The notes: generated by a model from the sequence alone, not told the origin. DNA of 64,000 bases from Thermothelomyces thermophilus ATCC 42464 (GCF_000226095.1 NC_016474.1:1-64000); one strand, 5' to 3'; positions 49,954 to 62,150 are shown, numbered from the stretch's first letter. Made by a program: numbers and translations.

Positions 49954-50701
49954 CGCATCCCATCCACCTGTTCCCCTCCCCACTGGGATCCTATAAAAAA
50001 ACCCCCGCTAACTTGCTCATCGTCCCAGACACGACAATGCGGGTCCCAAATTCGGTATCCAGCTCTTTGACCCGTCCCGCGTCCGCGCGGTCCAGACTCT
50101 TTCGGCAGACGGCGAGCTCATGACCTCGCTCGACCTGCTGCACATCCCCACGCCGTGGCACAACTCGGTCGTGCAGCTGGCCGGGAGCGATGTCATTCTC
50201 GTCACCAAAGCCAAGCTTGCTAGGGCAGCGCTGACCTCGGGGAGCATGACGGGCGGGCTGGTCGGCGCCGAGGAGGGAAGGGCCCATTTCATGCTCGAGA
50301 AGAAGTCTGTCGGCGCTGCTATCCCCGCCCAGGTTGCACCTCTTCCGCCAGCTTCATCTGTTGCTACTATCCCTGCTGAAGGGGTGGTGGAGACAGAGTC
50401 TAAGATGGGCCCTGCGGCGACTGAGACGGCTACTGATTCGACTACTGCCGCGGTGGAGTTGCCGAGAGCTGCAAACCGCCCTACGGCTGGGAAGCCAAGG
50501 AAACCAACCACAATGTTCGCAGAAAAAGCAGACGATGTGATCCGTCGGAGCACGGGCAGTTCGGTCGGTGGGGAGAAATCATCCCCTGCGAGCCACACAA
50601 CGAACTCCTCCTCTTGGCTGGCAAAGCTGCGCTGGGTTCTGTCGCTTTTCGGCCGAAAGAGTCGCGAGATGGTTGGTCGACACCTGAGACTGGGAACTTG
50701 A
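48646..50701 (+). CDS. Isocyanide synthase, DIT1/PvcA family
   Basis: Three exons: 48646-49749, 49827-49900, 50029-50701; 616 aa. The family hallmark PAFPCKSSN is at 163-171, followed by a DRGEELALERLHDFV helix and ISDGHVFSD at 211-219, as in DIT1/PvcA enzymes that convert the amino group of an amino acid such as tyrosine into an isocyanide. Downstream blocks LVEMLFPNHVRLSIHAHDNAG, FGIQLFDPS and LHIPTPWHNSVV complete the domain. The second intron uses a GC-AG donor (GCAAGT at 49901); only that choice restores SIHAHDNAGPKFG. The same intron carries a run of 42 T. The C-terminal 200 residues are Ala/Thr/Pro/Ser-rich with a short hydrophobic segment near the end. No fused adenylation, thioesterase or NRPS domain is present. 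It is in tandem with the P450 and next to a copper importer. Confidence 0.92.
49901..50028 (+). other. GC-AG intron with a 42-nt poly-T tract
   Basis: The donor GCAAGT follows exon 2 at 49900, and the acceptor TCCCAG ends at 50028, with a GCTAAC branch-like site at 50007-50012. A GT donor at 49905 would put exon 3 out of the family frame. T at 49912-49953 is uninterrupted, so its length may be uncertain in the assembly. Confidence 0.75.
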
Positions 50702-51812
50702 GAGCACAAAGAAGAATTTTGATCCGAGCTTACTCGTACCTGAACTACCCCAACCATTTCACCCTTCCCTTCTCACCGCTGTACGAGAACCAAGCCGTGG
50801 ATGGGGTTCCGAGCGTTTTGGGTGGTCGGTAAACAGGCCCTGCTTGGGCGCATCTTTTTTGTATAATTATTAAGTGCCCGGTTGGGAATGTACCTTTGTA
50901 TTATGCTCGGAGTTCGGAATATTTCCTGCTCTCTTGACTGATGTGGCACTGTCGACAATTTGACCGGGCCGCCCTTGTGTTTTCTTCTTCCATGTCGGCG
51001 GCGGCTCTTTGCATGGTCTTGTCATCTGGTCAAGTGTTGCCACATTCCCCTGTTGTTCTGCAACGTCGAACCAGGGTTAGCGCAGCTGAATCCAGAAATC
51101 AGCCAGATGCTTTGAACTGAACAGAAAAAGAGGGCAAGAAGTAAAAGGAAACCAGTATACCGGGATACCGGGGGGTCAGGTCAGTGGGGCCACGCGGGCC
51201 GTTCTGGCGGTGCACGCCCGGGGCGGAGCAGAGTGAAACCACCTCAAAAGTGGTCCGTGGCCAGCCACAATGTGCTCAAATGCACGCAATTGGCCGACTC
51301 TCGCCCTTCCGATGCGTGAGAGTCTACCAACACGAGATTCGAGTGAGTCGATCTTCTATTTAGGTTTTCTCGCCAAGCCTCCAGTTGCGGCACCCGCACA
51401 CGTTGGCGGCACAGCAGGCGTGAGACACGTATGTATCAGGAAGGCGTGACTGGCGAAGCCCTTTGCAAAAGACCGAGTGGTAGGTAGGTAGCGTGCTGCA
51501 TGTGCCAAAGCAAGAAGCCCCGAGTTCCATCAAATGGCAGTTGCCCCTGTGGTACATACCTCATATTCTGGTAGCTGCCGCACTTATTAATTACCGGTCA
51601 GAGCCGTTGGTGGTCCAATTCCTAACCCAAATTGAAGGAAGTTCGTAAATAAGATTTTAAAACCCCAACTCGACTCCCATCAGACATAAAGTAGTTTTTG
51701 TCCTTTCAAGTCTTGAAAGTTCACCTTTCTTCCGCAGGTCCATTCTACTTTTACGCGGATCGCGACTCAGTAATTACCTCCGAAGACAGCACTCCCAATA
51801 CCTCGCCGCAAG
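50702..51812. promoter_or_regulatory. Upstream region of the copper transporter, with a TGTGCTCA site
   Basis: 1.1 kb with no gene. TGTGCTCA lies at 51271-51278, about 535 bp before the Ctr start codon; this octamer is the element described for copper-starvation activation by Mac1 in Aspergillus. TAATTA occurs near 50868, 51588 and 51772. The 3' flank of the isocyanide synthase occupies the left side. Confidence 0.5.
51271..51278 (+). promoter_or_regulatory. Candidate copper-response element TGTGCTCA
   Basis: Exact match to the octamer reported for Aspergillus Mac1 at high-affinity copper importer genes. A single copy was found, and a random octamer is expected by chance about once or twice in this window, so the position upstream of a Ctr gene is what gives it weight. 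Confidence 0.4.
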
Positions 51813-52649
51813 ATGGATCACCACGACATGACTGGCATGTCGTCCGTGGCGACAATGACTACGACGGCTGCCGCAGCTGCTGCCACGAGCTCTGGAAAGA
51901 GTGGGATGGGCGGCATGGGCGGCATGGGGAGCGGAAACGGTTGCAAGATCTCCGTAGGTCGTTCTCTGTCGGCCACTTGACGGAATCCCCCGGCTGACCG
52001 ACTGACTGCCATGTTCATAGATGCTGTGGAATTGGAACACCATCGATGCATGCTTCATTGCGAAATCGTGGAAGATCACGTCCAGGGGCGTCTTTGCCGG
52101 ATCCTGCATCGGTGTCGTACTGCTGGTTATCGTCCTCGAGATGCTGCGCCGTTCCGTCAAGGAGTACGACCGCTTCCTCCTCAACAAGCACCGCAAATCG
52201 CTGGCGGCCGCCAAGCCGACTCCATCACCAAAGACGGCGTCCGATGACGGCACCGATGCTCTTCACTGCCCTGCTGTTGTCAGTCAGGGGTACCGCCCGA
52301 ACGTGTTCGAGCAGGCCATACGCGCTCTACTGCACATGTTGCAGTTCGCCGTCGCCTACTTTATTATGCTGTGCGTACTCTCTTGATGTCCTGCCCGAGG
52401 ATAATAGTCCTAGGAAGCTTGGCATGTTCTGACTTTGATGACGCAGGCTAGCCATGTACTACAACGGCTACATCATTATCTGCATCTTCATCGGCGCCTA
52501 CATTGGCAGCTTCATTTTCCATTGGGAAACACTCGGCGGGTAAGCAATCCCATGTCCCCCGCCTCCCGGTCAAGGGACTCGTAAGCTAACCCTTTGACAG
52601 TGGACAGCAGACCAGCGCTTCCAAGGAAGCCACCGTGTGTTGCGGTTAG
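51813..52649 (+). CDS. Ctr-family high-affinity copper transporter
   Basis: Four exons: 51813-51953, 52021-52370, 52447-52539, 52601-52649; 210 aa. The Met/His-rich N-terminus (MDHHDMTGMSS, then GMGGMGGMG) collects Cu(I) outside the cell. Three membrane helices follow: VFAGSCIGVVLLVIVLEML, the MLQFAVAYFIMLLAMYY helix with the pore motif MLLAM (M-x3-M), and a third helix with GAYIG (G-x3-G), the packing motif of Ctr trimers. The cytosolic tail ends in a CC pair (VCCG), also typical. The protein imports copper as a homotrimer at the plasma membrane. It lies 1.1 kb downstream of the isocyanide synthase, on the same strand. Isocyanides bind copper, so the linkage is meaningful. Confidence 0.93.
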
Positions 52650-53590
52650 CCTTAATAGTCTCTGAGGTCTCGAGGAAGGGCGCCTTGTCATGACAGAAAC
52701 TCCCTAGTCGGGGGGCCGGTCCTCTTCCCCTCCTCCCCCATCTCTCCATTCCTTCCATCTTCTTTCCTTTTAAGCTTGACGTTATCTTCTGTAGAATATA
52801 TATCTAATCCTAATGCAACTTGCCATGATCAACAGCATCAATCACAAATCAAGTCTTGTCCCATCTGGGAGCAGCAGCCTTGCATCATTGCTCATTGGAC
52901 CGCTCACTGCTGAACGTTAGATGCGTTTCTTGATTCGGCAGATTGCTTAAGCGTCCGGGCGGGCCGTCCAGTGCCGTTGTGCTGGTAGTTGGTAGCGGCT
53001 GATACAAACAATATCTCCTGCATTTCCGGGGTGCTTCCCGCGGCACGATGTCACGCCGCGGCAATATGAGAGCGGCCCAAATCTCTGAGCTTCTGCCGCT
53101 GCATTGGGTCAATGTAACTGCAAGAGCCCAATAGGAAGTATCAAAGATGTAAGCGAACCCAACAACCTGGGCAGCAATTGCAAGACTATGTGGTCGTGTG
53201 AACAGCTTGCTGTCGACTCCCAACCAGTCAACATCGGTACCTTATCGTTAGAGCGAACGTTGCCCAGCCTGTGTCTACCTTTGGCGCTGGCCTCTGACCC
53301 TACATTCAATGTTTTGGGCGCATGCCAAGATCAGGTTGTCCCTGAGGCAAAGATCGATCAGTTCGTTCAAAACGATTCGGAATGATGTTAGGACACGTTT
53401 TGTGATAATTACCAACTAACAAGGTCCATGTAACCACAAATAATAAAGTAATTATATGCAATAAATAAATAAATTATTTAATTAATAAGAAATATACAGT
53501 ACGGTACAAGAGAGACAAATCTAGGGCAGACTTCCTACCCAATTTGGGGTAATAATTAGCTGCTCATTTTTCTTGTTATTTAATACCACC
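52650..53590. other. Intergenic, 940 bp, no confident gene
   Basis: A minus-strand frame at 52885-53223, with a possible continuation to about 53390 in other frames, has protein-like stretches but no recognised domain; it could be a gene relic. The segment 53400-53570 is AT-rich with TAATTA near 53407, 53451, 53480 and 53554. Confidence 0.4.
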
Positions 53591-54797
53591 TCACGAGAAC
53601 TTGACCTTCTTGGCATCCGAGTCAATGATATACCTCTGACCCTTGCCCTCGGTGAGGCCGTACAGCCGGTTCTTCCTCTTGTCGAAGCTCAGGTCCTCCG
53701 GGTGCGGCGGATAGAAGCCGACGTTGTTGTAGGCGTAGCTGCCGGGGACCCAGCCGAACAGGTCGCCCTTGCTGTTGCCGTTGCTCGTCGAGATGTAGAA
53801 CTTGCCGTTGGCCGACACGGCGCCCTGCATCTGCAGGATGCCGACGCAGTACGCCCACGTCGCCTTGGCCGTCTTGCCGTCGGCGCCCGTCTTGAGCCGG
53901 CCGGTCGACTCGTCCAGCGCCCACTTGACCAGCCGGATCGGGAGGCTGTCGCTCGTCTGGTACTCGCCCACGACGACCGTGTGCTCCTTCTCGGTCCGGT
54001 CCAGAGCCAGGAAGGAGAAGCGGAAGGAGAAGTCGGAAGACCACTTGTACCACCTATATTATATACATTGTACGCGGTTTGAGTCAGCTTTGGATGAATT
54101 TGTTTGAGGGGGGAAAATAAAAAGGAGTTACGAACCTGATCTGAGGAATGACATATTTGTAGCCTGCGGCCGTGTATTTGCTGCCGGACTTGCCCACGGC
54201 ATCGCCCGTGTCGACCTGCCAGATGTTTGCGAGGTCGAAGACGCGGATGCCGTTCGTGGTGTCCACCACCCAGAGCTTGTCGCCGTACCACATGATACCT
54301 CCGGCATGGATGGGGACCTCGCGGAAGTTGTCCTCGGCATGAGGATACACCAGGAGGGCGTGGCGGTACTTGTCGTTGGCCCGGTCGACGAAGGTGACGC
54401 GTGCGCTCTTGTCGTCGTTGCGGTGCCAGCTGACGATCCAGCCGTCCTTGCCCTCGTACGTGCCGCCCTCCACGGCGTCGGCGGTGGACGAGATGCCCTG
54501 CGGGATCCACTTCTCCGTCTCGAAGTCGTTGAAGTCGGACGTCCTCTGCCAAAGCTTCCGGCCGGAGCTGTCGGTGGTCATCTTGTGGTTGGCATCCTCG
54601 AAGACATCGCTGACGTTGACCCTCTTCAGCTTCTTGGCCAACGATGCCACGTTGGGATTATCCGCCTGCTCGACAAAGACGAAGTCGGCGCCGTCGCGGG
54701 CCTTGTCGCTGGTGTTGCACTTGCTGGGGTCCGCGGCCAGAGATCCGGGCACCAGGAGCGCCGCGACGGCGGCAAAGAGGGTCGACGAGAGTCTCAT
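53591..54797 (-). CDS. Secreted protein of unknown function, beta-propeller-like
   Basis: Two exons, 54797-54136 and 54053-53591, with an 82-bp intron (GTTCGT..ATATAG). Spliced length 374 aa; the join gives PQIRWYKWSSDFSF. A signal peptide (MRLSSTLFAAVAALLVPGSLA) is clear. The mature protein has repeated strand-like units such as DGWIVSWHRND, AGGIMWYGDKLWVVDTTNGIRVFDL and QGAVSANGKFYISTS, which suggest a beta-propeller. No catalytic motif is recognised. Two cysteines lie in the mature part (KCNTSDK near residue 27 and YCVG), possibly disulfide-bonded. It converges with the copper transporter, with a 0.9-kb gap. A link to the isocyanide locus cannot be told from sequence. Confidence 0.82.
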
Positions 54798-55780
54798 TGC
54801 GACTGGCGGTGTTCTGGAGTTTTGCTGTCGCGTGCTCCGTGAAGTTTGGAAGAAAAAAAATCCAAGGAATCCAAGACAAGAGGGGCAGCAAAGAACCACG
54901 GCAGATGGCGGTTGAACCTTTTAAATCTTGGGTTGTTGTTTACCAACCCCTGTGCTCCTTGGTCAAGACCGGACAGTTGATGCGAGCCGTCTCCAGGTAA
55001 TTACATAGCCAAAGGTTGTTGGGTTGATGTGACGCTGAGCTGCAAGAGCGGCGAGCATTGTCAAGGCGGCACCCCACCGAGTGAGTGTCAAAATTAGGAC
55101 GGCTCATTTCAGCTCGGTGCCAAATGAGGCAGCTGCCAGATGGGCGATCTTGTAAGACGTTTTGGCTCTCTGGAGGCGACGGAGGAAAGCTGACCCGATT
55201 GGAGACTTGAAATGTTGCTTCTTGGCTGACATGCAAACCGAGGGAAAGGGGAAATTTTTACACTTCTCAGACAGAAAGCACTACATGAGAATACGACAGG
55301 TTCGAGAAGCATATGTAAGCAGATAAAATACAGCTTTTGCAATGCGCTGTTGAATATTCATATGCTCCCACATAGTTCTTCATGATGCGCCCTACTTGAC
55401 TCCGTACGTGCGGTCTTGTGCATACAGTAATTATGTACATGGCACAGTACCTACCTAATTTTAGGACCACGAGAGCCATACGGAGTACGGAGTACACTCC
55501 TTGTAGTCATGCGATTGCCGCAATGGGTGGAGCTGATGGTCGATCAGTGACAACACAGGTTCCTGATCACCGTAATCGCGGGGGCTCGGCCTCGTCTCGC
55601 TTTGCTGCCCGGACAAGCGAAGCTGTCGAGACAAAAAAAGAAGCACTATTTATATCGCCTTGTCGTCACTCAGGTATCTAGTCCATACTGTAACTACCCT
55701 CCTCATTCATGCTCGTCCATGAACGTTAATGGACATTTAGAAGTCTTTGTTATTCTATAGCAACACAACGCGCGCACGCG

Positions 55781-55814
<34 letters not shown>

Positions 55815-56669
55815 GTCAGCAGAGGCAGCCAACCCTAAGACCTCCAATGAAGAACGAGATAGAGGGTACCACTGATCAGAGGAAGCCCAGAGATCCAATC
55901 ACTACTATTAATATTAACATCTCTGGCTCCCTCGTGGGCAGGTTTCAACACCAACGCCTCGATAACTAATAATCATTATCAAGTAGTAGTTGAGGCTATC
56001 CATTTCTCCAAATAAAAAAAAATGTTCTTGTTTGGCAACCAACCCTGGGTCGCTGGATCTTAGGCCCCTTATGAGCCTGCAGTGCAAACAAGGTGCGTTT
56101 CCGCCGATCTGGATTCAAGCCTGATTAGCACATGAGTTACCTCCCGACCCTTTCACCATGTTCAACTATGCCCCTACCAGAGGCGGGGGCACTGATGAGG
56201 TTCCGTCTGATGGCTTACCAATTACCAAGGAGCCGTTATCTGGAGCAAACCTGGGCGCTGGCTGGGCCGAGGTAATTAGGCGTCAGGAACGGGCAGGGTA
56301 AGTCACAGGGATTGTGAATGGATAATTACTGGTCTACATAACTACATCTCCGTACACAACACGTAATTACAAGTGCCGAATATCCGCGGAGGTGTGTTAA
56401 GATATGCACCATACAGTACATGTGTCTCCAAAATCTCTGTGGGCATTTGAAGTATACTTTTGAGGAAGAAGGTATTGGTTCCCTAGTACGTTATGGCATG
56501 TAGCATGGGTGGCACGTTATGTGTAATTTGTGTGATATCAATTCACGAACCTTCTACCTAGGGCTAGGGAAGGTTTGGCTATCCACCACTAGCGAGCAGT
56601 TTTGATGATGGAAGCAGCCAACTAAGGAAGGTACCTTAAAGCTCGGTACTTTTTTTCTTTTTTTCTTCT
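54798..56669. other. Intergenic, 1.9 kb, with a dinucleotide microsatellite
   Basis: No gene is seen. A CG/CA/TA dinucleotide tract lies at about 55770-55815. Adjacent GTACGGAGTAC-type motifs lie near 55479-55495, and a CATACAGTACATGT element at 56409-56422. TAATTA occurs near 54999, 55428, 56271, 56321 and 56362. Confidence 0.5.
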
Positions 56670-57673
56670 TCACGGTAAACACGTCAACATGCTCTTCAGC
56701 TTATCCCGCACCACAGCCTGCTTCTCGGCCGGGGCCGTCGTCTTGTCGTTGGCATCCCCCACGCTGACCGAGATGTAGCAGCCATCTGTGTCCAGGACGG
56801 AGAGCTCGGTGGGCAAGCGCGTCGATCCGCACTGCTCCGTGTCCGGGGCGGAGAAGAGGCCGACGTTGATCCGGCTCAGCACCCACTTGAACTGGCTCGC
56901 CTCGGTGCACTGGCCCTCGACCTTGGGGAAGTTGACGTTGAGGAAGACGTCCTCGGGGAGGTAGGGCTTGCCGCTCGCGATGACGGCGTTGGTGAGCGTG
57001 GCGGCCAGCTCGGCGTACACGCGGCTGCGTGGCTCCTCCGGGCTGTTCCAGGCCAGCGTGCCTTCGGACGCGCCCGAGAAGGCGATGGCGGGGATCTTTG
57101 CGTTCTTGGCGGCGTGGACGGCGGCGCCGACGGTGCCGGAGAACTGAACCGCCAGATACAGATTGCTGCCGACGTTGGGGCCCGAGACGGCCAGCTCGGG
57201 GCCCTCGCCGTTCCACAACTGGGGGCCAATGGTGTCGATGCCGTACCTCATGGACGTGGCGGGGAACGAGTTAACCCAGTTGAGCCGCGGCGAGGTCTCG
57301 TTGCGCCCGATGGGGCCGCTGTTGGCAGGGCAGCTGTCATACTGGCAAGGAGTGGACCTGGGGGAGGGCTCGATGTCGAGCGAGCCTAGTTATATTATTC
57401 AATAAATTAGGTTAGTTAATTAGTGACCGCGTCAACAAGCAGAAGAAAAAGAAGAAGAAAGAAAAGAGAAAGAAAGAAAGACCCAAACGACTTACCGGAT
57501 CCCGACTTGTTCTCGGCGGGGGCGGATAGAACTGCGTCGTGGCCCGCGGCTATCAAAGCGTTGTGGAAGGATCGTGCATACTGCTCGGCCCAGCCATCAT
57601 CGTTGGACTGGATGATGCGGATCCCTTGAGCACCGAGCGCTGGCAGGAGCACAACAAGAGCGTTGAGACGCAT
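56670..57673 (-). CDS. Secreted SurE-like acid phosphatase / nucleotidase
   Basis: Two exons, 57673-57496 and 57385-56670, separated by a 110-bp intron; 297 aa. A short hydrophobic N-terminus (MRLNALVVLLPALGAQG) looks like a signal peptide, as in fungal SurE relatives. Metal-binding motifs of the SurE fold are present: SNDDGW (N24, D25, D26), ENKSGSGS across the splice, and VSGPNVGSNL. SurE enzymes remove phosphate from nucleoside monophosphates and similar substrates with a divalent metal. The start codon is 44 bp from a CATACAGTACT element, and the intron contains TAATTA (57417-57422). It is the second secreted nucleotidase-type enzyme in the window, after the one at 38316-40075. Confidence 0.9.
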
Positions 57674-59150
57674 CGTGAAGGTTTGCTTAACTACTGGCCA
57701 CCCAACTTCCCATGTGCATACAGTACTTTTCAGGTTGCGAGAGGGGTTGGGCGAGTGTTTCTGTTAATAAACGACTCTTTGTACGTTGTTGGAGGCCTGA
57801 CCTACTAAGTAGTGTAGCGTCCCCTTAAAAGTTACGAAACTGAGACGCCAGGGGCAGCAGGAACTTTGGCCGCCTGCGACCAATCACATTGCGAAAACCG
57901 AAGTGTGCTACCGGCGCTAGAACCCCCAAGGCAAACACGGGGTGCGATCTCATTCTTGTGATTCGACCAATCCAGCCGCGTGGTGGGATGCAGTGGCTAG
58001 CATGGGTACCTTGTGCACGGAATCCGGTGCTTGAGGAATGCTATTAGCAAGCGATCTATACGGACGTAGTAGTAGTATTCAGCAGTGCCTCTCGTTGCGT
58101 CGCACTGAGCACGGAGCTACCCCACGGAACAAGCTGAAATGGAGAGATCCCCGAAAACCGCCGAGAGGTTGCGCTGATGATGGAGCAGCGCCCGTTTTCA
58201 CCTACTACTTGTGAAAATACCGCGAGGAAAGGGCTGACGATGGTTGCATACGGATATCACCGGATGTCACCTAGGTCAAAACCAGGGAGGCCACCTACCT
58301 TGCGATTCTTCATCGATATGAAGCCGGCACACATCCAGCCTCCGAGATAATATTAGAGTAAAGTAAGGTGTCGAAAGCAGCGGCAAGCTCGAAGCAGCAT
58401 TCGAGAGTGCTTTGTAGTGGGTGGCTCGAAGGTCAGGAGAAAACGAGCGGCTGTTTTGTAAATGGACGAGGAAAGGATAAAGGAATGATAATTAATAGCC
58501 CTCACATCCGGAGCGGGGTGTTTTGTGGCGCGTTTCCGCCGCTTCTGCCCCCTCCTAACCCACAGCATTGCTCAATTACTTTACTCGTAATCCTCCCGCC
58601 CTTTCTCCCCGGGTCCGGTCCGTGCCCGTGCCGAGTTGGCCCGACGAGGTCGCCGTAAGCCGAGTATCCCGGGACAGTTTGCCGCCGGCGGGTGCGGACC
58701 GGGTGCTGCGGACTTGGCAGCTCCCTATCTCGGGGCAAACACTATCTCCAGCTCTTGGTGTCCTCCTGATCGTGGAAGGGATTAACTACATACTGAGAAA
58801 GATTCAGCATTGAGCTTTTTTTTGTACTTATACGGTGAAAGCCCCCAAACAGGAAGTCTATCGTAGCGTCAATCCTAAGTGTAATCGAAGCCAAAGCAGC
58901 CATCTATCCTAGCATGCTCGAGATGAGGAAGATGTTATTCCTTTAAGCAACATTCTAGGTGCTACAGCTCGGTGGCTGCAATCAGTACAGCTCAGAAAGG
59001 CTACAAAGGTACGACACCACAGCGGTATTCGCGCCGTAGGCGGCACTCCTGGACCAACTGTCATGGTCTGCAGAAGTAGGTGATAAAAGCGTTGATTATT
59101 CTAAGTGCCAGACGCACTTAGAGAAGCTGTCTAAATATATGTTGACCCTG
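57674..59150. other. Intergenic, 1.5 kb, no gene seen
   Basis: No coding frame with recognisable features. An inverted repeat TCTAAGTGC-cagac-GCACTTAGA sits at 59100-59122 near the edge of the degraded element region. Two related phrases, GAAAACCGCCGAGAGG..GCTGATGATGG and GAAAATACCGCGAGGA..GCTGACGATGG, lie at about 58154-58185 and 58214-58245. Confidence 0.45.
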
Positions 59151-62150
59151 GCTTGTTATCTCTGTTGGTAGGTCAGTTAGATCTGACCTATAGATAGCCA
59201 AATGCTATAATAGGTACCAGGGTTCGAAAGGAAAAATGATGACCCGTTATAACTTAGTAAATATAGTCTTTTGTCTATTACGATAGTCCTTATAATCGTT
59301 CTTCTATCCTGCGGTTGTATCTATCCGCTTATCCGTCAGTCCTTCTTACTACCAGCCGGGCCTAGGTTGTCTAGGAATGCGGATAGTGCTGACGGGCGCT
59401 CCTGCTATAGGCACGCGAGAGTCCTGGCCCTGGCCTAGGTGTCCCTGACCGGGGTACGGTTGCCGTAGAGCGTGCTAGCGGCCCTCTTACGCGAGGGGCT
59501 CTCCTATACTAGCGTTTCTGGCTATAGTCGTTTCTGGCCAGTGGTCGTGGGCAGCAGGTATACGACCGGGCGGGCGATTGAGCTAGGAGGGGTACCGGCC
59601 TTTGTGGTAGCTGGCGGTAGCTAAGCTATAGGTAGCTACGTTCTAGGAGCCCCCTATAGTATAGTGGCTAATATAGTACGCTTACTAAGTTAGGTAACTA
59701 TACCTTCGAGCTGCTATAGCTTTTTATCTATGCCTTTCTTCTAATTAAGGGTAGCTATATAGCTATCGTTTATAGCCGTCGAAGTCTCCTATAGCTGCTT
59801 AAGCTCTTCCTTAATCTGGTTAAGGGCCTTAGTAATACTATTAGTAGCCTTATTCTACCTTTAAACTATAGTCTAAGCTAGCCTAAAAAGGTCGGCCTTA
59901 GTAGCTAGTGACTAGCGTTTAGTAAAGTGCTTATCGGCCTTATTATCTTTAGCTATACCTTAGGTAGCGATAACTTATACGGGTGTAGGTTATATAATCT
60001 AGTAGCTAGGCAGGCTATAATATAAGTAACTAAGCTTAAATAGGTAGCTATTAACTAAAGTATTATTATCTCCTTTAGATATATAGATATAAGCTACTAA
60101 TAGTTCCTTAGGCTTAGGTATATTAGTAGGCACTATACTAGTAGTATAGTATATCCTATATATAGTCTCTAGTTTCTTCTTAAGGCTATATATAGCTAGG
60201 TTAGCCCTAAAAGAGTTATTACCGGCCTTTTTGTAGTAGCGGTAGATCTAGTAGCAGGTATAGATAAGTATGTCCTTATTACTGTAATACTCCTAGTAGG
60301 TATAAGTAAGGTAATCCTTAACAGGCCTAATTAACGTGCTTATGGATAGGTATAGCAGGCTAGACTTGATGACCCTAGTGCTAGTAAAGGGGTCGAACTC
60401 TATGCCTATAAGGGTATTTTCTACCTCCTTAAGGCTATCAAAGACGACATAGGTATCGTTAAATCTGGCCTGTAATTCGGCCTCTTTGTTGTTATTAGGG
60501 TCCCTCTCACTCCTACGGACGAACCTGCCAGTAGGTGCCCTATGCTAAGTATACCTAGTTAGCATGACAGGCTAGGGTATAGGCTCGGGTAGGTAGAATG
60601 TCGGGTCTAGCCGTAATAAGGCCTAGGATGTCGGCACGGTAGTAGTAGTATCTGTAGTTTTAGTGACGACTAATATACCCTCATTATTACAGTGCTCGGT
60701 GTTCTATTACATGGTTATAGGTAGGCTAGTAGGCATATATAGGTGCGTAGTCGTGTCCTTGGTGGTAGCGTTAGTAGAGCCGGAGTCTTAGTAGTTCTAC
60801 TCTAGTTAAGCTATATCTAATTTGTAGGATAGGCGGTTGGTAGGCTTAAGCGTTAGAATCGCTTAGCATATAATTAGGGGCGTTAATAGCCTCTTCTTAT
60901 TTACTATATCCTATACCTTGGTAATAGCGAACTTGATTAATAATAGTAAGGTCGGCCTATTATCCTAGTCTACTAGCTTGTTAAGGCTATTAATAGCTAG
61001 TTCTTTATACTTATATACCTTGTATAGGTTAATTAATACCTATCTAGTTATACTAATACATTAGCTATATATAACTATATAGCTGCCTTCCATTTTATAT
61101 ACTATATTACTATTAATGGCATAAGGCTAGGATCCTCCCTATAGGTTCAAGGTCTTGTAATACCTGGCAAAGAATAGCGCTAGTATAATATAGTAGATCT
61201 TGGCCTTAGTAGCCTTATATAGGTTAACCATGACCATAGTACTAGTAATAATGCTAAAGAGTATAGCCTTTATCTTGCTATCGACTCTAATAAAGGCAAA
61301 TCTAGCCTCTAGGCAAGGGATTTTAGTAGCATCGTCCTTATCTATACTATAGAAGGTCTTATAGTTAGCTATAGTTATCTACTCTCCTTAGGATTAGTAG
61401 CTATTAACGAAGTAGTATACGGCTAGGAGGCGAACTATGTCGTACTTACTAGCGCTAATACAGACTATGTTAACGACATTACCTGGGACTTGGGCTATAG
61501 CACTTATATCACTATCGTAGTACCATTCGACGATAGCGTCGTCTGGCAATTGCAGGTGTAGAGAGCCGAAAGTGTCGTATATATTAGTTCAATCGTTAGC
61601 AACAGCTAGAGGAAGTATACGCTATAGGTTATTCTAGGGCATGGTAAGGTCTTTGCCCTCGGAATCGAAGTATAAGGTTATATCCTTGTAGCGTACTCGG
61701 ACTAGGCTACCCGTTGCCAGGTCATTCCGAACCTCCTCCTCGTTGCCCATAGTAGCGGCAAAGCCTATACCGCTCTCAAGGAAGGTATCTACGCGGTTAA
61801 GGACCTCCTAGATGACCCTATCATCCGGGCTGTTATTCTCGCTTACAGGGCCTAAATATACGCCCTATATAGGTGTCGGTGTAGGCTATACCTGGCTGGC
61901 TGCCCTAGTGCCTATGGCCGACAGTGCCCTTCGTGGATTAATAGGCGTGAACGTAATGGTAGTAGTATCGGTTGACTCTGCTGCTACCGACTACGGTACG
62001 GGCGTATCTTGCTAGCCAGCCGTAGACTTATTTCCCTAGACTAGGCTTATAGCCGTAGGGCCTTTAGCGCTTTTAGTAGCCTGTTTATCGCTCTTCCTAG
62101 CTCTGCTTCTAGACTTGGCCATTGTGACTATTGTTAGGTGGTTCTAGGTC
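59150..62150 (-). mobile_element. RIP-degraded element fossil, possibly retroelement gag region
   Basis: The whole stretch is TpA-rich with no long frame. On the minus strand a short basic start (MAKSRSRARKSDK) lies near 62120, just downstream of what may be a long-terminal-repeat-like segment (about 62150-62740), so this could be a gag-like region of an LTR element in the same orientation as the chromovirus to its right. The family is not certain. It is heavily broken and looks old. Confidence 0.4.

Noticed and set aside
52885-53390. Possible small gene on the minus strand
   Set aside because: Protein-like stretches exist in more than one frame, but no start, domain or clean intron could be supported.
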